From assembly GCA_964549245.1 (NCBI GenBank), contig CAZJUO010000013.1, positions 1-23,163 of the forward strand: DNA of 23,163 bases, in the 5' to 3' direction. Below, piece by piece: positions 7,501-15,137 of the stretch. Numbering within the stretch: the first letter of the stretch is position 1; every line of letters begins with the position of its first letter. Under the pieces are notes generated by a model, which was given only the letters and a program-made list of their open reading frames with translations, was not told where the DNA came from and did not search any database. Position numbers and translations under genes: made by a program. The stretch is from CAZJUO01 sp964549245 (lineage in GTDB: Bacteria > Patescibacteriota > Patescibacteriia > UBA10025 > JAHIVO01).

Positions 7501-8034
7501 TTAATATGTAGGGGATGTTTCCCGAGCATCTCCATCTGCAGCAAAAAAGCGGGCCAGGGCATACAAGAAACTGGACAAACGGTTAAGATAGGCAGCGGAT
7601 TCCGGAGCAATTGTCCGTTGGGATTGCATGCCCCAGACCGTCCGTTCAGCGCGGCGAGCTACCGCCCGGGCATAATCATAGAGCGCGGATAAAGGCGTAG
7701 CGCCCGGAATAACAAAGGAATGCGGTTTATGGATTAGCTTTTCTATCTGCTCAATATGCTGTTCCATTTGGTCAATGTGAGCTTGTTTGATAGATTTATC
7801 CGCGCCGGCTATTTCAGCCTGAATAATAAACAGGCATTCTTGTACTGCTTGTATCATGCGCTGAATAGCTGTGCCCTTTTTGTCCGAACCAGTCTGGGCG
7901 CGACATATGCCCAGCAGTGAATTCAGTTCGTCAATAGTACCGAGCGCATCGTAGAGCAGGCTGTCTTTCGGCAACCGTTCGTCTGTCCCGAAAAGCCCTG
8001 TCCTTCCCTTGTCTCCGCGGCGAGTATACAACAT
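7501..8034 (-). CDS. PduO-type cob(I)alamin adenosyltransferase
   Basis: Cytoplasmic enzyme that transfers adenosine from ATP to cob(I)alamin, making adenosylcobalamin; PduO-type enzymes are trimers of helical bundles. Length (177 aa) and motifs fit: N-terminal ATP-binding YTRRGDKGRTGLFG (3-16), YDALGTIDELNSLLG (28-42), SFVIPGATPLSALYDYAR with F107, the basic ARRAER stretch (126-131), and YLNRLSSFLYALAR (149-162). In the last motif most relatives have Asp (LSD), whereas here the residue is Ser155, a modest deviation. The gene starts 4 bp after the nrdJ stop, so its product is made together with the enzyme that uses it. No ribosome binding site is visible. Confidence 0.93.
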   Translation of the reverse strand: MLYTRRGDKGRTGLFGTDERLPKDSLLYDALGTIDELNSLLGICRAQTGSDKKGTAIQRMIQAVQECLFIIQAEIAGADKSIKQAHIDQMEQHIEQIEKLIHKPHSFVIPGATPLSALYDYARAVARRAERTVWGMQSQRTIAPESAAYLNRLSSFLYALARFFAADGDARETSPTY

Positions 8035-8038
8035 ATGG

Positions 8039-10339
8039 TTATGCCGGCGATTCTGCCGGGACTACCATATCGATCTCGCATGCCCCGCCGGCGCAGGCTA
8101 GCTCTTTTTTCTGTTCTGTTTCGTCGGTATGTTCATACGTCACCAGTTTAGCGTAATCAATCAAGGGAAATTGAGCCGCCATTTTATCATAGGTTTTCTT
8201 ATCTATAGCCTCATACGGCGCCAAACGGTAGACGTGATCAGTCCGCGGCAGAAATGACAATCCACCGATGATATCCCAGTTCTTCTGCAACCAGTCCACC
8301 ACACCGATCCATTCGTCCTCACCAACCGAGATAGTAGCTGATGGATTGTGTTCGGTATAGTTCAATTTCACTGTTTTCCAGTACTCCAGCTGTTCCAGGG
8401 CGGAGAGATCATCTTTGTATACCGAGCTGTCTGGTGCGGCTACCGGAAATTCTAAAACAAAGGTACTAGCGTCATTCTTTGATTGCCCGACTTCGGGGTA
8501 ATGGGGTACGCCCTGGTCTTTCAGCATTTTAAACAGGGAGTCCGTGGCGGAAATACGCACCCGACGGATATAATACTTGGCGTGGCGGGGATGGATACCA
8601 GAGGAGCAGTTGAAGGTTTGCGAAACAGTTCCCGAGGGCTTTACGGCCGTAACCGCGGTTGCTGGATTGATGCCAAAACGCTTTGCATACTGTGCATTTT
8701 CCTTGACCGCGGTATCGCGCATAGCGCGAAGTACAGCCGGCTTCCTGGCTTCCTCGGAATCCCACTGGCCAGTAACCGAGACGCCAAGCAGCCGTTCAGC
8801 CTGGCAATTTTCCTCCCAAGATTTTGAAATGTATTTAAAAGAAGTAAGTGTCGACTGGTAAGTACCGAGCAGTGCGGCTAACCGGGCTTTGCGGACGAGG
8901 CTTTGCCGGGTGTCCTCTGGTCGGGCGATGATCTCGGACAGATTGCAGAATTGTTTGGACCGTAGGATAATTTCGCCGCAAGGATTTGTGCCGATAGACC
9001 CCCGTATTGTCCCATCATCGTCGAGATTTCCCGCCTTTTTAAAATAATCGGTGCGCCGCTTGGTCAGCGTATTGGCCAGTGACCCGCGGTTAAATATGCC
9101 GCGCTCTCCCGATCCGCTCTTCATCAGGGCTACCCATTCCTCGAGCAGCTCGGCATTCGATGGTTTTGATTCATATACGGCGGAGTTGTTAGCAACCGAG
9201 CGGTGCGGTTCAGTCAAAAAAAACTGTCCTTTTTTGGCATCCCGCAAATCCACATCGTCCAGGTCCGATAGGCTAATCATAGCGGTCCGCCGCACGCCAC
9301 CCGAAACCACACACTCCCCGATCTTACAGATAATATCGTGCACCTCTATGGGCCGGAGGCGGCGTCCCTGCCGGGCCAATATTTTTTCCCGGGCAAAATC
9401 CAGTAGCGATTGCAACGGTTCGGGACCGGATGCTTTGCCGCCCATTGTCTTTAGGCGTTCTCCCGCCGGGCGAATATTAGAATAAATAAATTCAATATCT
9501 TCCCCCGCATACCACGTTTTCAGACCGAGCGTCAGTGCGTCACACCAGCCTTCTTTTGAATCTGCCACCGTATGCTTGGGCTGTTTTTTGTTTCGCTGTT
9601 TCTGTATCTGCGGCATTTGCTCGATATTCTGGCTCTCAACAGCAAAACCGACGCCGCACCCCTGCATGGAGAGATACATAATTTCCGCAAAATCCTCGAG
9701 TGCTGTCGGGGCAATGAATGAACAGTTATAGGCACAGGTATTACAGCGGCGCGCGGGTTTTCCGGCGAACTGCATCAAACGCATTGATGGCATGACTTCC
9801 TGTTTCAGTATCGCTTCACGGACTTCATCGTATTCTTCATCTTTCAGTTTTGATCCCAGGTTTTCCCGCATGAATGCTATATAGCGGTCTACTGTTTCGA
9901 TCCATGTTTCGCGGCGTTGCTCCGCTTCGATCCAACGCGCATAGGTGCGTAAATAGACGAATTCCCCAAGCGGATTCCCTTCGAAGTATCTTTTGCTCTC
10001 CGCGGCGAGTGCGCAGACGCGCTCTGGTACCATGCCGTGTTTCTCCCGTTTTTGATGCTGGTGCTCACGGTACAAAATATAAGCGCGGGCTACATCAAAT
10101 AAGCCCTGATCAGCAATTTTTTTCTCCACGACATCCTGAATATCTTCGACCGTAGGAATCCGAGACGTGCCAAACCGTTCTTTAAGCGCAGCTATAACAT
10201 CATCAGCCACTGTCTTAGAAAAATCATCAGCCACTGACGTCTTAGTGGCCTGACAAGCCTTTGTCACAGCTCGCTCAATTCGTGAGCGGTCAAAATCAAC
10301 GACCAGCCCACTTCTTTTTTTAATTTTACGTATTGGCAT
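8039..10339 (-). CDS. nrdJ: Adenosylcobalamin-dependent (class II) ribonucleotide reductase
   Basis: Reduces ribonucleotides to deoxyribonucleotides with a thiyl radical generated by adenosylcobalamin, without needing oxygen or a second radical subunit. The 766-aa protein resembles the monomeric Lactobacillus-type triphosphate reductase. An ATP-cone regulatory domain covers about 3-95. The active-site loop GTNPCGEI holds N452, C454 (thiyl radical) and E456, with the redox Cys C465 shortly after in FCNLSEI; the partner Cys is probably C206 in CAYNCSF. A PSGT motif lies near 560. The C-terminal tail carries the re-reducing pair C749/C754 (CAGGAC). It is the first gene of a four-gene B12 operon and has two NrdR boxes over its promoter. 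The ATP cone contains a small internal repeat (VADDFSKTVADDV), mirrored in the DNA. Confidence 0.96.
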   Translation of the reverse strand: MPIRKIKKRSGLVVDFDRSRIERAVTKACQATKTSVADDFSKTVADDVIAALKERFGTSRIPTVEDIQDVVEKKIADQGLFDVARAYILYREHQHQKREKHGMVPERVCALAAESKRYFEGNPLGEFVYLRTYARWIEAEQRRETWIETVDRYIAFMRENLGSKLKDEEYDEVREAILKQEVMPSMRLMQFAGKPARRCNTCAYNCSFIAPTALEDFAEIMYLSMQGCGVGFAVESQNIEQMPQIQKQRNKKQPKHTVADSKEGWCDALTLGLKTWYAGEDIEFIYSNIRPAGERLKTMGGKASGPEPLQSLLDFAREKILARQGRRLRPIEVHDIICKIGECVVSGGVRRTAMISLSDLDDVDLRDAKKGQFFLTEPHRSVANNSAVYESKPSNAELLEEWVALMKSGSGERGIFNRGSLANTLTKRRTDYFKKAGNLDDDGTIRGSIGTNPCGEIILRSKQFCNLSEIIARPEDTRQSLVRKARLAALLGTYQSTLTSFKYISKSWEENCQAERLLGVSVTGQWDSEEARKPAVLRAMRDTAVKENAQYAKRFGINPATAVTAVKPSGTVSQTFNCSSGIHPRHAKYYIRRVRISATDSLFKMLKDQGVPHYPEVGQSKNDASTFVLEFPVAAPDSSVYKDDLSALEQLEYWKTVKLNYTEHNPSATISVGEDEWIGVVDWLQKNWDIIGGLSFLPRTDHVYRLAPYEAIDKKTYDKMAAQFPLIDYAKLVTYEHTDETEQKKELACAGGACEIDMVVPAESPA

Positions 10340-10379
10340 ATAATTTTTATATTACTTTTTATTTTCTATATATTACAAA

Positions 10380-10395
10380 AAACTATATATTGTAT
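10380..10395. promoter_or_regulatory. NrdR box 1 (start-proximal)
   Basis: AAACTATATATTGTAT matches the NrdR consensus ACACWATATATWGTGT at 14 of 16 positions. It covers the presumed -10 of nrdJ. Its centre is 33 bp (about three helical turns) from that of box 2, the spacing expected for NrdR box pairs. Confidence 0.8.
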
Positions 10396-10418
10396 ACTGG
10401 GTATCTATGATAGCACAA
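10389..10418 (-). promoter_or_regulatory. Promoter of the nrdJ-ATR-DUF4430-DUF6580 operon
   Basis: On the minus strand TTGTGC (10418-10413) is followed after 18 bp by TACAAT (10394-10389, 5/6 match to TATAAT). The -35 is weak. Each element lies inside one NrdR box, so repressor binding would occlude the polymerase. The leader would be about 43 nt and no strong ribosome binding site precedes the ATG. Confidence 0.55.
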
Positions 10419-10428
10419 TATATAGTAT
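10413..10428. promoter_or_regulatory. NrdR box 2 (start-distal)
   Basis: GCACAATATATAGTAT matches the NrdR consensus at 14 of 16 positions. It covers the presumed -35 of nrdJ. A 17-bp linker separates it from box 1. The nrdR gene itself is not in the window. Confidence 0.82.
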
Positions 10429-10505
10429 TTTTCCAGTAACTAAAAATCGTGCATTTAACCAAAAAGTGGATAACTGCCTCCTTTAACCCCTAACTATGGC
10501 TTAAT

Positions 10506-11084
10506 TTAGATAAATTTTTTAATAGTTTGAAAATCGCGAAGCAGTACATCTTTCATGGAAGCATTATAAGCGACCATAGCTGGATGATAAAGAGGGATAA
10601 TACTCACCTCGCCAAAAAAACCGCCGCTGGCCCTGAAAATGCGGCCATGAATAGTGCTGATTGGACCGCACTGCTCGGATAAACCAAACTGTTCCATGAT
10701 AAACCCAGCGGCAAACCGCCCCAAACAGCAAATGACTTGCGGCCGAATAGCCCGAAGCTGGCGTATCAGGAAGGGCGTACAGGCCTGAATTTCATTAGGT
10801 TGGGGGTCGCGGTTGCCCGGCGGCTGGTCTTTCAAAATATTCGTCACATATACTTCCGAACGGTCAAGCCGTATTGATTTCAATAACTCATCCAATACTC
10901 TTCCAGCCGTACCGCAAAAAGGGCGCCCTGCTTTATTTTCACTGGCTCCCGGCGCTTCACCGATAAAAACGATATCGGCTTGATGATCCCCCTCGCCAAT
11001 TACCGGAAGTATCCGATTTTTATAGAGAGGGCATTTTTTACAAAACACTACCTCATCTCGGATTTTTTTTAAAGCTTGGTTCAT
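10506..11084 (-). CDS. Family 4 uracil-DNA glycosylase with an altered Fe-S ligand
   Basis: Removes uracil from DNA to start base-excision repair. The 192-aa length fits family 4 (UDGa, also annotated as phage SPO1 polymerase-related). Motif 1 is GEAPGASEN (42-50) followed by GRPFCGTAGRVLDELL, and motif 3 is LYHPA with H167. Family 4 enzymes bind a 4Fe-4S cluster through four Cys. Here C15 and C18 (FCKKCP) and C102 (QACTPF) are present, but the third position, usually Cys in a KCRPP-type motif, is Asp86 (LKDQPPGNRDP). The codon is GAC and the surroundings are intact, so this is not a frameshift. The ATG directly follows the stop of the ZIP gene (TAAATG), so it is the last gene of that operon. 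Confidence 0.93.
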   Translation of the reverse strand: MNQALKKIRDEVVFCKKCPLYKNRILPVIGEGDHQADIVFIGEAPGASENKAGRPFCGTAGRVLDELLKSIRLDRSEVYVTNILKDQPPGNRDPQPNEIQACTPFLIRQLRAIRPQVICCLGRFAAGFIMEQFGLSEQCGPISTIHGRIFRASGGFFGEVSIIPLYHPAMVAYNASMKDVLLRDFQTIKKFI

Positions 11085-11840
11085 TTATTCAGGAATAAAA
11101 GAGTGTAATATATAAAAAAGCACCCCGCTTAAAGCTAGGCCCATTAATAACAAACCCGGACGTCCGTAGCGCCTGGCCATAGGCAATAGCTCATGTAATG
11201 CTACATAGATCATCACCCCGGCCGCAAATGCCAAAAAAAATCCGTTCAAACCGACAAACAATTCAGCGATCAACAGCCCAGCCAAGGCCCCAGCCGGTTC
11301 TGCTAAACCAGAAAAGAACGCAAAACGATAGACAGTTTTTTTACTGCGCCCAGCCAATATCAAGGGCATAGCCATGGCAAATTCTTCCGGAATATTATGC
11401 AGTGCGATAGCTATAGCCACCAAAATACCCAGAGAGGGAGCGGCTATATATGAATTGGCCATAGCAAACCCTTCGGGGAAATCATGTAAAATCAAACCAA
11501 TGGCCAATAAATATGCAGAACTAACCAGCATATGGCTCCTTTTTGGGCCGGTTTCTGATACTAGATGCCGATGAGGTATAAAAAAATTAGCCATAGCCGT
11601 AACCACTACCGCAACAGCCAAGATAATAACAACCGGCAACGTTCCCTCTGATGATACTGCTTCCGGGATTAATTCAAATATAGAAACGCACACCATTATT
11701 CCGGCCGCAAACCCAATCCCCACTACCAAAATTGCGCAACGCTTTTTACACAGATACGCCAAGGCCACCCCGATAATGGTTGTCATCCCAGATAGCAGGG
11801 CTAAAGTAATGACTACAAGATAGATAGAAGGATGAATCAT
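11085..11840 (-). CDS. ZIP-family metal (zinc/iron) transporter
   Basis: Membrane permease that brings divalent metals, usually Zn2+, into the cytoplasm. The 251-aa protein has about eight membrane segments. The two metal-site motifs on neighbouring helices are HDFPEG (119-124) and HNIPEE (148-153), as in ZupT/GufA-type members. A short loop with PHRH (89-92) stands in for the longer His-rich loop of many relatives. The gene overlaps the upstream VTT gene by 4 bp (ATGA) and abuts the uracil-DNA glycosylase gene. I see no copy of the 31-bp palindrome near this operon, so zinc control here is not supported. Confidence 0.93.
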   Translation of the reverse strand: MIHPSIYLVVITLALLSGMTTIIGVALAYLCKKRCAILVVGIGFAAGIMVCVSIFELIPEAVSSEGTLPVVIILAVAVVVTAMANFFIPHRHLVSETGPKRSHMLVSSAYLLAIGLILHDFPEGFAMANSYIAAPSLGILVAIAIALHNIPEEFAMAMPLILAGRSKKTVYRFAFFSGLAEPAGALAGLLIAELFVGLNGFFLAFAAGVMIYVALHELLPMARRYGRPGLLLMGLALSGVLFYILHSFIPE

Positions 11841-12526
11841 TGTTTTATTCGTAGCATAATTTTTTCAAAGGTAACAGCAGTCAAAACAACGATTAATAAA
11901 ATTCCAGCATAGACAGCCTTCTCTTGTATGGTTGAAGATAATAGATTGTTCCCCACGTATGTTAAGGCAAATAAATTTACTGTGAAGCCTGCCCCAACCA
12001 CAATGATAAATTTCTGGAATTTCATTCTTGATAAGCCTAAAAGATAACCAATAGCGTCAATCGGGAAAAGCGGCATAATAAAAACCAGCCAGACTAATAA
12101 CTGGTTCCGCCCCAAAAAAGCGTCGTATTTTTTAATCTTTTTTTCATTGATAAACCTCCTAGCCAAAGGGCGGCCGAACTCCCTAGCCAGCCAAAAGGCC
12201 AGACAAGAACCAAGCACATTGCCCAGCCAGACATACAACAATCCCGGCCACAAACCATACAGCACCCCAGCCGCTATGGGAAAAACCGTACCGGGAATAG
12301 GGGCAATGACCGTTTCGGTAATTACTACGCCAACAGCTACTACCGGTCCGTACGACCCAAAATTACTAACCGCTTGTCTGATATCACCCTCCTTTGGCAA
12401 TTCCGGCTCTATCACTGAAAGCAGAAAAAAAACAACCAAAAAAAGGAGGATAATGACCAAATCAGTTTTCCAAACATTTTTATTTTTTTTTACAATGGAG
12501 CGGAATAGCTTACCAATCGGTTTCAT
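11837..12526 (-). CDS. VTT-domain (TVP38/TMEM64, DedA-superfamily) membrane protein A
   Basis: A 229-aa membrane protein with a basic N-terminus, a first hydrophobic segment (about 22-42) and a central VTT/SNARE-associated domain. Its core holds ETVIAPIPGT and AAGVLYGLWPGLLYVWLGN, followed by the re-entrant region with MPLFPID. Members of this superfamily include polyprenyl-phosphate and lipid translocases, so a lipid-carrier role is possible. It is clearly paralogous to the protein at 16944-17639 along its whole length. The ATG overlap with the ZIP gene indicates translational coupling. There is no ribosome binding site, and a TACAAT hexamer sits 6 nt before the ATG. Confidence 0.92.
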   Translation of the reverse strand: MKPIGKLFRSIVKKNKNVWKTDLVIILLFLVVFFLLSVIEPELPKEGDIRQAVSNFGSYGPVVAVGVVITETVIAPIPGTVFPIAAGVLYGLWPGLLYVWLGNVLGSCLAFWLAREFGRPLARRFINEKKIKKYDAFLGRNQLLVWLVFIMPLFPIDAIGYLLGLSRMKFQKFIIVVGAGFTVNLFALTYVGNNLLSSTIQEKAVYAGILLIVVLTAVTFEKIMLRIKQ

Positions 12527-12532
12527 ACTTTT

Positions 12533-12538
12533 ATTGTA
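12533..12538 (-). promoter_or_regulatory. -10 hexamer close to the start of VTT protein A
   Basis: TACAAT on the minus strand, separated from the ATG at 12526 by 6 nt, the usual distance between a -10 and the transcription start. This suggests a leaderless mRNA. No good -35 is visible. Confidence 0.45.
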
Positions 12539-12567
12539 CCTTATTTTTTAGGCTAATAAAAGTAATA

Positions 12568-12594
12568 AAAAAGCCCGAGTAGCCCGGGCTTTTT
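12568..12594 (-). terminator. Intrinsic terminator after the lipoprotein gene
   Basis: A perfect 10-bp stem (AAAAAGCCCG with CGGGCTTTTT) and a 7-nt loop, with the T run on the minus strand directly 3' of the stem. It separates the lipoprotein gene from the downstream VTT-ZIP-UDG operon. Symmetric flanking A and T runs would let it work in both directions. Confidence 0.85.
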
Positions 12595-12607
12595 ATAAAT
12601 GATAGTA

Positions 12608-13102
12608 TTACTCTTCAGTTTGCGAAGTGGAAATTACTACCAGTGTATTGTTCTCATCTTCATCTTCACTGGCGCTGACCGAAACGCTGCGATTACCTTT
12701 TTCCGCTACCACCGTAGCACTAGTTCCGAAATTCATAGTACCGCTGATTGTCCACCCATCATCAGCTAATTGTGCCTCATACTCGTCCATGACATTGCTG
12801 ACCGACTCATCGGTGGTAACAGAAACCGAATACCCTTGGTTTTCATTAACCTGCAAGGCAGAAGTGATAGTGCCATCGATAACGTACACGTCAGAGGGGA
12901 AATCATCAGGCAAATCAACCTCTTCGCCGACTTGCATAGAACCTTCGTTGGTATTGACGCTCACCGTGTCGTTGTCGATATCAACGTCTGCCTGTTCGCC
13001 CGTCGATGTTTCGATAGCTTTTTCGGCTGCTTTTTCCCCGCAGCCGCTTAAAACAAACATTACTGCTACCAAAAACACCGATAGAACAATAACTTTTTTC
13101 AT
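12608..13102 (-). CDS. Putative lipoprotein of unknown function
   Basis: A 164-aa secreted lipoprotein: basic start MKK, hydrophobic core, and a lipobox ending LSGC with the lipidation site C21. The mature part is acidic and has few hydrophobic stretches. Residues of about 35-60 contain alternating Asp/Val/Asn (DVDIDNDTVSVNTNEG). A sentence-like motif DLPDDFPSDVYVIDG lies near 63-77, and the rest resembles a small beta-rich domain with DEYEAQLADDGWTISG. I do not know its function. It is monocistronic, with a promoter at 13132-13161 and a terminator at 12568-12594. It is transcribed divergently from the MacB-like ABC transporter and may belong functionally with it, though nothing proves that. 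Confidence 0.88.
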   Translation of the reverse strand: MKKVIVLSVFLVAVMFVLSGCGEKAAEKAIETSTGEQADVDIDNDTVSVNTNEGSMQVGEEVDLPDDFPSDVYVIDGTITSALQVNENQGYSVSVTTDESVSNVMDEYEAQLADDGWTISGTMNFGTSATVVAEKGNRSVSVSASEDEDENNTLVVISTSQTEE

Positions 13103-13131
13103 ACTTGTATAGTTAATGATTACTACCCATC

Positions 13132-13161
13132 AGTATAACCTATTTTGTAGTATAAAATCAA
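13132..13161 (-). promoter_or_regulatory. Promoter of the lipoprotein gene
   Basis: On the minus strand TTGATT (13161-13156) is followed after 18 bp by TATACT (13137-13132, 5/6 match). The leader would be about 22 nt and has no ribosome binding site. It lies in the 106-bp divergent region shared with the ABC gene. Confidence 0.5.
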
Positions 13162-13192
13162 TTACCATTTTTACATTGGTACTTTACAAATA

Positions 13193-13201
13193 TGGTATAA
13201 T
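13193..13201 (+). promoter_or_regulatory. Extended -10 promoter of the ABC-permease operon
   Basis: TGGTATAAT is a perfect extended -10 element (TGn plus TATAAT at 13196-13201). Only 7 nt separate it from the ATG at 13209, so the transcript would begin at or within a base or two of the start codon. This explains the lack of a ribosome binding site. Confidence 0.6.
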
Positions 13202-13208
13202 AAATTAT

Positions 13209-13877
13209 ATGGAACCGCTCATACAAGTAAACGACATTTCTAAAATCTATAAACAAGGTGAAGTCAAAGTACCCGCCTTAAAAAACGTATCCTTGCAAAT
13301 TTCAAAAGGTGATTTTTTGGTAATCACCGGTCGAAATGGTTCAGGGAAATCAACCCTCTTGCGGCAACTAGGTTTGCTGGATAGGCCAAATTCGGGCAAA
13401 ATCTTTCTAAACAAACAAGAAGTAACCGCATTATCTGCAAAAAAAAGATCCATGCTGCGTTTAAAAAACTTAGGATATATTTTTCAGGAATATGCCCTAA
13501 TAGCCGAATTAAGCGCCCTGGAAAATGTGATACTGCCTGCTATGATGCTGGAAGCAACTGCTGTATGTAAAAAAAGAGGTTTAGAGCTATTAACTAAGGT
13601 GGGTCTTACGCATAAGATTAATAGCCTTCCCCGCCAGCTCTCCGGTGGCGAACAGCAAAAGGTAGCCATCGCTCGCGCGCTTATAAACAAACCGACAATC
13701 ATTTTTGCTGACGAACCTACTGCCAACCTTGATACCACCGCAGCTAAAGAAATTCTAAAATTGTTTAATAAATTTAATGACGAGGAACAAGCGACTATCG
13801 TTATGATCACCCACGAACCAGACGAAGAAATATACGCCAATAGAAAAATTAAACTTTCAGACGGAAAAATCCTATGA
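13209..13877 (+). CDS. MacB/LolD-type ABC transporter ATP-binding protein
   Basis: ATPase subunit (222 aa) of an ABC transporter of the MacB/LolD/FtsE type, which drives mechanotransmission or export rather than import. Motifs: Walker A GRNGSGKST, Q-loop IFQEYAL, signature LSGGEQQKVAIARAL, Walker B IIFADEPTANLD, and switch His in MITHEPDEE. The start at 13209 (MEPLIQVNDISKIYKQGE) is where family proteins begin. The frame is open to 13116, but that would place the start before the promoter. The gene overlaps the permease gene by 4 bp (ATGA). The substrate is unknown. Confidence 0.94.
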   Translation: MEPLIQVNDISKIYKQGEVKVPALKNVSLQISKGDFLVITGRNGSGKSTLLRQLGLLDRPNSGKIFLNKQEVTALSAKKRSMLRLKNLGYIFQEYALIAELSALENVILPAMMLEATAVCKKRGLELLTKVGLTHKINSLPRQLSGGEQQKVAIARALINKPTIIFADEPTANLDTTAAKEILKLFNKFNDEEQATIVMITHEPDEEIYANRKIKLSDGKIL

Positions 13878-15085
13878 GCAGTGAAAAAAGAATCCCTTTT
13901 TTCTTAACCTGGAAATACTTGCTGCGCAGCAATAAGTGGACGCTCGGGCTAATCGTTTTTTTCATGGCCATCGCTTTTATCAACATGATTTTTATCGCCT
14001 CCTTATTCAACGGGATTATCCACGGCTTCAACCAGCAAATTATCGATACCTCCACCGGCCATATCCTGATCAGCCCAAAAGAGGGCAATGATTATATTAA
14101 AAATACCAGCGAAATTCTGTCCACCATTAGAAACACCGAGGGCGTAGTAGCCGCCAGCTCACGCATAATCGTCCCGGGTGGTTTGCAATTTAATAACAAA
14201 AAAGGCGCCTGGAATATTTTAGCCATTAATCCAGATGATGAAAAAGAGGTAACTACCGTCTCGGAAAAAATAACCTCGGGTAATTATTTGGACAACCTTG
14301 AGGGTGATGCCATCATTCTCGGCCAGGATATTGCTGGGAAAAACATTGATGGCGAAACAATCGAAAACCCCTTTTCATTAGCCGGTGTGCGGGCCGGAGA
14401 CAAAGTAACGCTGAACTATGGCACTACCGCCTATGATTTGACGGTGCGTGGCATCTTTTTTACTAAATTCATCAACACTGATAATGAAGCGTATATCACC
14501 CGGGACACCCTTAAAAAAATAAATCCCCGCTATGAAGATCAATCAACCAGCATTATCGTGCGCATAGAAGAAACCGGCCAGGAAGAAGAGGTCATAACAA
14601 GACTAAAACAAAACGGTATCCAAGAAAATATATACAGCTGGGAGCAAGCCAGCAGTCTTATGGACTCAATTAGCGACAGCTTTCTAAGCATCAACGTGAT
14701 ATTATCAATCGTGGGAGTGTTGATCGCGGCCATCACCGTATTTATTGTAATTTATATAGACATCTCCAACAAAAAAAAGCAAATTGGGATATTGCGGGCT
14801 ATCGGCATCAAACCGTACTTGATCCAAGTAACCTACGTCCTGCAAACGGTGGTCTATTCAGTTTCTGGCGTCATTCTTGGCTCGCTAATATTCTTTTTTG
14901 CTATCATACCCTATTTTAATGCGCATCCTTTTGTTCTGCCTATCGCCGACGTTACTCTGCAAGTTGACTATGCGGATTTCATCGCCCGTCTGGAAACAAT
15001 CATCTGGGTAGGTATTGGTGCTGGTCTAATTCCAGCTATCCACATCACTCGCATTAAAATACTTGACGCTATTTGGGAAAAATAA
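13874..15085 (+). CDS. FtsX/MacB-like ABC transporter permease
   Basis: Permease partner of the preceding ATPase, 403 aa. One membrane segment near the N-terminus (about 23-45) is followed by a large extracytoplasmic MacB-type periplasmic-core domain (about 50-265) and then the C-terminal FtsX domain with three membrane segments (near 275-300, 320-350 and 370-395). Between the second and third segments lies the cytoplasmic coupling stretch DISNKKKQIGILRAIGIKP, characteristic of the family. One ATPase plus one permease suggests a homodimeric exporter or a lipoprotein- or stress-related mechanotransmitter. The start overlaps the ATPase stop (ATGA). Confidence 0.93.
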   Translation: MSSEKRIPFFLTWKYLLRSNKWTLGLIVFFMAIAFINMIFIASLFNGIIHGFNQQIIDTSTGHILISPKEGNDYIKNTSEILSTIRNTEGVVAASSRIIVPGGLQFNNKKGAWNILAINPDDEKEVTTVSEKITSGNYLDNLEGDAIILGQDIAGKNIDGETIENPFSLAGVRAGDKVTLNYGTTAYDLTVRGIFFTKFINTDNEAYITRDTLKKINPRYEDQSTSIIVRIEETGQEEEVITRLKQNGIQENIYSWEQASSLMDSISDSFLSINVILSIVGVLIAAITVFIVIYIDISNKKKQIGILRAIGIKPYLIQVTYVLQTVVYSVSGVILGSLIFFFAIIPYFNAHPFVLPIADVTLQVDYADFIARLETIIWVGIGAGLIPAIHITRIKILDAIWEK

Positions 15086-15106
15086 GTAATCATAACAAGA
15101 ATAAAA

Positions 15107-15131
15107 AGAGGAGCGTTTTTTTGGCTCCTCT
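15107..15131 (-). terminator. Intrinsic terminator between the permease and CYTH genes
   Basis: An 8-bp perfect stem (AGAGGAGC / GCTCCTCT) with a 9-nt loop. The T run follows the stem on the minus strand, so it mainly ends the CYTH transcript. On the plus strand the following bases (ATGATTTTAT) are a poor T run, although weak bidirectional action is possible. Confidence 0.8.
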
Positions 15132-15137
15132 ATGATT

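Noticed and set aside
10206..10236. Two copies of GCCACTG, resembling the B12-box of cobalamin riboswitches
   Set aside because: They lie inside the nrdJ coding region, on the strand opposite to the gene, and form part of a small in-frame repeat in the ATP cone. The space upstream of nrdJ is too short and lacks riboswitch-like stems.
10465..10473. TTATCCACT on the minus strand, one base from a DnaA box, upstream of nrdJ
   Set aside because: DnaA boxes occur at some nrd promoters, but this is a single imperfect copy and such a match is expected by chance in AT-rich DNA.
12627..13112. Long frame antisense to the lipoprotein gene (161 codons)
   Set aside because: It mirrors the lipoprotein gene almost exactly, has no promoter or ribosome binding site of its own, and its product is low-complexity Ser/Thr/Val sequence as expected from a shadow frame.
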